Below are positions 5,303-8,415 of a stretch of DNA of 8,415 bases, one piece after another (within the stretch, counting starts at the first letter, position 1; the number at the start of each line of letters is the position of its first letter). A program made the translations under genes and the position numbers. The DNA comes from Desulfamplus sp. (GTDB lineage Bacteria; Desulfobacterota; Desulfobacteria; Desulfobacterales; Desulfobacteraceae): contig JADFYT010000093.1 in assembly GCA_015232935.1 (NCBI GenBank), positions 1 to 8,415 on the forward strand, written 5' to 3'. A model generated the notes under the pieces. That model was given only the letters and a program-made list of their open reading frames with translations. It was not told the origin of the DNA and did not search any database.

Positions 5303-7441
5303 TTATTCTACACCATGAGTTTTTAAAAGTGCCATAACATCAGGGAAATCTATCCCGAGCCGTTTTACAGTCTCGACAGTCGGAATTCCGTTTTCTGTCC
5401 AGCCGCGGCGTTTATAAACCGCGTCTTTTAGCTGTTCGTAACGGGATTCTCTATGTTTTCTCAAAACGGCAACCTTGTCAGATACCTCCATACCTGTGAT
5501 ATCCACATTGTAGTTATCTGTAAGATCCTTGTCATATCTTTCTGTACGGGACAGGTACTCATCCACGGTAACAGGCCCCACAGAACGGTACGGAAGAGTA
5601 TCATGCTCTCTTGTACCGTAACCCATTTTAAGATTAAAGAGCCTCTGGAAATTATAGACAGCTTCACTCATGGGAATAAGATCATCAGGGGATACTTTTC
5701 TGCCTGTAATGGACGAGAAGAAATCAGCGTACCAGCCTACATGTTTCATAACCTTGGCGGGTTCGGGATTCTGCCGGTTATCTTCTGGAACAATGTCATT
5801 CCAGGGCAGCTTGCAAAGTCCGCAAAGGCCAAACCATGTTCTGAACATCGGGAACCAGTGCAGAGCCTCAGCCTTATTCTCAAAAGTTGGCATAAAGTTA
5901 TGAACCATATCAAGAAAAATAAGCCACGCCTCATCATGCTGAGGTCCCTTGAGGGCCATGCCGTAACCACCCTGCTGGGCAAGGGACTCTTTGGTCATAT
6001 ATTCCGAGAATTCAAGCCCTTTGGATTCCATTCCTATATCCTGCATAATGGCCGCATCCGCACCGAAATCACGGGCAAATATTGCTTTCATCTTTCGGAT
6101 ACCCTTGCCTACAGTAACACCAAAACCCTCACCCCGAGCCATCTGGTGCAAAAGCTCAAGAGAATTAAGGCGATTGCCAAAACTCAAATCCATGCCACCC
6201 GTGTGCTCCCTGGTGATAAGCCCCATCTCAAAGCATTCCATTACAAAGGCAATGCCGGTACCAATGGATATGGTGTCAAGACCATAGGTGTCACAATAGA
6301 AATTCATCTCCAGAATAAAGAACGGGTCAAAAATTCCAAGGTTTGAACCGCATCCTGCAACTGTCTCATATTCAGGGCCGTCCACAAACACCTTTTTTCC
6401 CTTGTAAGGGCCGGTAAATGGAACAAAATCCTTTACCCCGTGAGAACAGGCAACAGCACAACCTCTCCAGCAGCCGTCAAACCCCTTGTCAAAGATATGT
6501 TCATAAACAGCTTCGCCGATATTGTGAGCTTCCGGATGCTGCCCGTATTTAAAATTGTTCACGGGCAGGCAGTCGTGATCATTCATAATCGGAACAAGAT
6601 GGGTAGTACCAACAAGTGCCATCCGGTTCTGTTTGGGATCCAATGTGTTGATCTCTCCGGCATGAAGTTTGGTCACGGTTTTCATGGCTTCGAGGTCAGC
6701 CGGGTTGTTGATCTTCATGGAGACAGTGCCCCATCTTGCCACAACAGCCTTGATATTTTTATGGGCAAACACCGTCCCGATCCCACCACGTCCGGCCTGT
6801 TTGTATCTTACCCTTTTTCGTTTTGCATCAAACCATGTAAAATTGAGGCAGCCAAGCTCAGTATGCTTTGCGGCAGAGCCTGTTGATACAACAGAGATAT
6901 TGACAGGTTTATCCTTGTCAAAATAGTCTGTCAGCTTCATGGAGAGCTCGTATGAGTCATCGGTCAGACCTGACACTTCATATATTCTGATTTTTGACTC
7001 GATCCCGTCAACAAGAACAACCAGCTCCTTGTCAGATTTTCCTGTCAGTTCCAGAACGTCAAATCCTGCGAATTTGATGTAAGGTCCAAAATAGCCACCA
7101 ACATTGGAATCAATGGGAATTCCTGTCAATGGAGATATTGTGGTAACAATGCTCTTGCCACCACCCGGATATCCAGGCGTTCCTCCAAGAGGTCCAGATG
7201 CGATGCAGATGGCATTTTCAGGATCGTTCCATCTGGTTTTTCCTGTCACGGAATTCCACATAAACCATAGATCATACCCTTTACCGCCAATAAATTTCTC
7301 TTTTACCATCTTGTCTACAGGGTTAATCCTGATATCTGCAGAAGATATATCAATGTGAAGGGAGTGATCTGTATATCCTTTTTCAATTTCAGGTCGAACG
7401 TACTCCAGGGTCTTTATTTCCTTTAATGTAAAGTCGGCCAT
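5303..7441 (-). CDS. Aldehyde:ferredoxin oxidoreductase (AOR) family tungsten/molybdenum pterin enzyme
   Basis: This 712-residue cytoplasmic protein carries all three AOR domains. AORs oxidise aldehydes to acids (or the reverse) with ferredoxin, using a bis-pterin W or Mo centre and one [4Fe-4S] cluster. The N-terminal domain shows FIGGKGYDLWF (50-60), ASGPLGGTPGYPGGGKSIVT (81-100), NVGGYFGPYIKFAGFDVLEL (113-132) and GRGGIGTVFAHKNIKAVVA (217-235). Cluster cysteines C324, C328 and C332 are spaced C-x3-C-x3-C, not the canonical C-x2-C-x3-C. The fourth ligand is probably C540 in FGLCGLCKLPW (537-547), with C543 close by. A pterin-contact motif DTYGLD is at 384-389; the second such motif reads TWFGLC (535-540), with Thr where Asp is usual. 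The substrate is unknown. These features and the length fit an AOR subtype I associate with sulfate reducers, and do not match benzoyl-CoA reductase BamB as I recall it. The start at 7441 follows AAGGAG at 7 bases; an in-frame ATG at 7477 lacks a good site. It is co-directional with a flavoenzyme gene upstream and a sulfur-carrier gene downstream. Confidence 0.94.
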   Translation of the reverse strand: MADFTLKEIKTLEYVRPEIEKGYTDHSLHIDISSADIRINPVDKMVKEKFIGGKGYDLWFMWNSVTGKTRWNDPENAICIASGPLGGTPGYPGGGKSIVTTISPLTGIPIDSNVGGYFGPYIKFAGFDVLELTGKSDKELVVLVDGIESKIRIYEVSGLTDDSYELSMKLTDYFDKDKPVNISVVSTGSAAKHTELGCLNFTWFDAKRKRVRYKQAGRGGIGTVFAHKNIKAVVARWGTVSMKINNPADLEAMKTVTKLHAGEINTLDPKQNRMALVGTTHLVPIMNDHDCLPVNNFKYGQHPEAHNIGEAVYEHIFDKGFDGCWRGCAVACSHGVKDFVPFTGPYKGKKVFVDGPEYETVAGCGSNLGIFDPFFILEMNFYCDTYGLDTISIGTGIAFVMECFEMGLITREHTGGMDLSFGNRLNSLELLHQMARGEGFGVTVGKGIRKMKAIFARDFGADAAIMQDIGMESKGLEFSEYMTKESLAQQGGYGMALKGPQHDEAWLIFLDMVHNFMPTFENKAEALHWFPMFRTWFGLCGLCKLPWNDIVPEDNRQNPEPAKVMKHVGWYADFFSSITGRKVSPDDLIPMSEAVYNFQRLFNLKMGYGTREHDTLPYRSVGPVTVDEYLSRTERYDKDLTDNYNVDITGMEVSDKVAVLRKHRESRYEQLKDAVYKRRGWTENGIPTVETVKRLGIDFPDVMALLKTHGVE

Positions 7442-7448
7442 TTTATTG

Positions 7449-7454
7449 CTCCTT
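7449..7454 (-). promoter_or_regulatory. Ribosome binding site of the AOR gene
   Basis: On the minus strand AAGGAG stands 7 bases before the ATG at 7441, an excellent Shine-Dalgarno match. It fixes the start at MADFTLKE and argues against the 12-residue longer form starting at 7477. Confidence 0.85.
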
Positions 7455-7465
7455 ATTTTATTGTT

Positions 7466-7482
7466 CAGGAATTTCAATCCTG
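7466..7482 (-). other. Small stem-loop in the AOR leader; remainder of the 172-base gap
   Basis: In the minus-strand leader, CAGGA-TTGAAAT-TCCTG can form a 5-bp stem 11 bases upstream of the AOR ribosome site. The rest of the gap to the flavoenzyme stop (7483-7613) holds a run of eight A residues on the minus strand (7560-7567) and a short GCCGC-TGT-GTGGC stem near 7592-7604. I found no recognisable promoter, terminator or molybdenum-cofactor riboswitch there, so whether AOR has its own promoter is open. Confidence 0.25.
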
Positions 7483-7613
7483 TAATAACAGTTGCGGCGA
7501 AGCTGCCTATGTTCCTTGCTACGGAATTTTAATCCAACAAAAATCACACAAAATCTACCTTTTTTTTGATTTTCATGATTCGGGATCGCCACACAGCGGC
7601 CATGAATGTTGAA

Positions 7614-8415
7614 TTATTTTAAAGCCTCTTCACCGCCAAACTCACGATAGAGGGAAAATTCATCTGTAACGATTTTGTCGGTTTCTGTCAACTGGTCTGT
7701 CACCATCCTGCCTATTATTTCTCCAACACCTGGCCCAAGCATATAACCCTGCCCGCACATTCCTGTGGCATGAAGAAGTCCCGGGATATCCTTGTTCCAT
7801 CCAAGTATGGGAGAGCCGTCAGGTGTCATGGGATAAAGCCCCCGCCACACCCTTCTGACTCTTATATTTTTAAGGCGTGGCATCAGGTTCAGCATTCTTG
7901 ATGCAACCTGTGGAAGAAACACAGAAGTCTCTCTCTTGTCAAATCCAAGAATCGGAGGATCCGGAGTAATACAGAAGATTATATGTCCGTGAGCATTCTG
8001 ATAAAAATAATAATTTTTTGAACCAGGAGCAGGCCGTAAATCCACAAGCATTGTCTTGAAAAAAGGCTCGACAGGTTCTGTAACTCCGCCCTCATGGGAA
8101 TCCGGGAATACCGGAATGTCAATTTTAACAACCTGGCCATCGGCATTGACTATTTCACCACAAGCAAGACCGGACTTGCCAGAAGCACGGCTGCCCTCAA
8201 CAGCAACCATTTTACCAAGCTCTCTTGAAAATGGGCCCGCCGCATCAATCACTACCGGAGCTTTATAGGTATCTTTGTTTGTAACAACAGAAAAATTGCC
8301 TCTGCTTGAAAATCTGCTGCTAATATCCTTATGATCTGAACCGCTTGAAAAGCTGGCACCACTATTTTTTTCATCTTTGCTGTTTAAAAACCCGATGCTG
8401 ACATTTTTCTGATCC
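7614..8415 (-). CDS. FAD-dependent oxidoreductase of the D-amino-acid oxidase (DAO) family, C-terminal part
   Basis: The frame is open from the window edge to TAA at 7614-7616, giving 266 visible residues. The N-terminal Rossmann motif lies beyond the window. Visible hallmarks are VVIDAAGPFSRELGKM, the strand and loop near the flavin (about 8210-8255). Further on come RRVWRGLYPMTPDGSPILGW and GMCGQGYMLGPGVGEIIGRM, the C-terminal FAD- and substrate-side segments seen in glycine oxidase, sarcosine oxidase beta and D-amino-acid dehydrogenase relatives. Such enzymes oxidise C-N bonds of amines or amino acids, releasing an aldehyde or keto acid and passing electrons from FAD to oxygen or a carrier. 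The substrate cannot be read from sequence. A Ser-rich stretch (about 8280-8390), with repeated FSS motifs, precedes VVIDAAG and looks like an insertion. The GTG at 8250-8252 encodes the second Val of that motif and is not a start. It lies 172 bases upstream of the AOR gene on the same strand, suggesting a shared pathway. Confidence 0.88.
   Translation of the reverse strand, partial: DQKNVSIGFLNSKDEKNSGASFSSGSDHKDISSRFSSRGNFSVVTNKDTYKAPVVIDAAGPFSRELGKMVAVEGSRASGKSGLACGEIVNADGQVVKIDIPVFPDSHEGGVTEPVEPFFKTMLVDLRPAPGSKNYYFYQNAHGHIIFCITPDPPILGFDKRETSVFLPQVASRMLNLMPRLKNIRVRRVWRGLYPMTPDGSPILGWNKDIPGLLHATGMCGQGYMLGPGVGEIIGRMVTDQLTETDKIVTDEFSLYREFGGEEALK

Noticed and set aside
5453..6346. A 297-residue plus-strand open frame opposite the AOR gene
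   Set aside because: It is a shadow of the strongly supported AOR coding strand. Its translation shows no family motif, and other plus-strand frames in the same region are similar by-products.
5303..7441. Identification of the AOR as benzoyl-CoA reductase subunit BamB
   Set aside because: The cysteine motif, length and central motifs do not match BamB as I recall it, and no other bam genes are in the window.
7442..7613. Molybdenum-cofactor (Moco) riboswitch upstream of AOR
   Set aside because: I could not find the conserved elements of that motif by eye; a covariance-model search would be decisive.
7614..8252. A complete 212-residue flavoprotein starting at GTG 8252
   Set aside because: The GTG encodes a Val inside VVIDAAG, and the frame stays open without a stop to the window edge, so the gene is a longer one cut by the window.
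1..8415. CRISPR arrays, tRNA or rRNA genes, transposase genes, phage genes
   Set aside because: No regularly spaced repeats, cloverleaf-like sequence, rRNA signature or transposase motif was seen on either strand.

Overview
The window reads as a chromosomal segment from an anaerobic, rather A+T-rich bacterium. A Desulfobacterota sulfate reducer (Desulfobacterales-like) is the best guess. The reasons are an aldehyde:ferredoxin oxidoreductase (AOR) of a subtype I associate with that group, a stand-alone periplasmic binding protein beside a multi-PAS hybrid kinase, and a foldback repeat with CGTAAAAAGTC ends. No rRNA or other taxonomic marker is present, so this is inference.

Left half, plus strand (1-4862). 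The window opens inside the 3' end of a periplasmic solute-binding protein gene. About 260 bases later comes a complete paralogue (529-1287), 73% identical over the shared 89 C-terminal residues, so this is a tandem duplication. The spacer holds a foldback inverted repeat, a nested palindrome and a 15-bp tandem repeat. No permease or ATPase gene is visible. A 1155-residue hybrid histidine kinase follows (PAS-PAS-PAS-HisKA-HATPase-REC-HPt-helical tail). It has no membrane segment, so it should be a soluble cytoplasmic phosphorelay protein. Its first two PAS domains resemble the NifL/MmoS redox-sensing type.

Right half, minus strand (4982-8415), convergent with the left half. In transcription order this is a D-amino-acid-oxidase-fold FAD oxidoreductase (entering from beyond the window edge), an AOR-family tungsten/molybdenum pterin enzyme of 712 residues, and a 65-residue ThiS/MoaD-like sulfur carrier ending in Gly-Gly. 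The sulfur carrier could serve pterin cofactor sulfuration for the AOR. The flavoenzyme could generate an aldehyde, by oxidising an amine or amino acid, for the AOR to oxidise. That coupling is a hypothesis drawn from gene order. Two hairpins lie between the AOR and sulfur-carrier genes, one with a perfect 13-bp stem.

The points most worth a second look are the flavoenzyme-AOR-sulfur carrier cluster, the unusual cysteine spacing (C-x3-C-x3-C) and altered second DxxGLC motif in the AOR, and the repeat-dense spacer upstream of the second binding protein.
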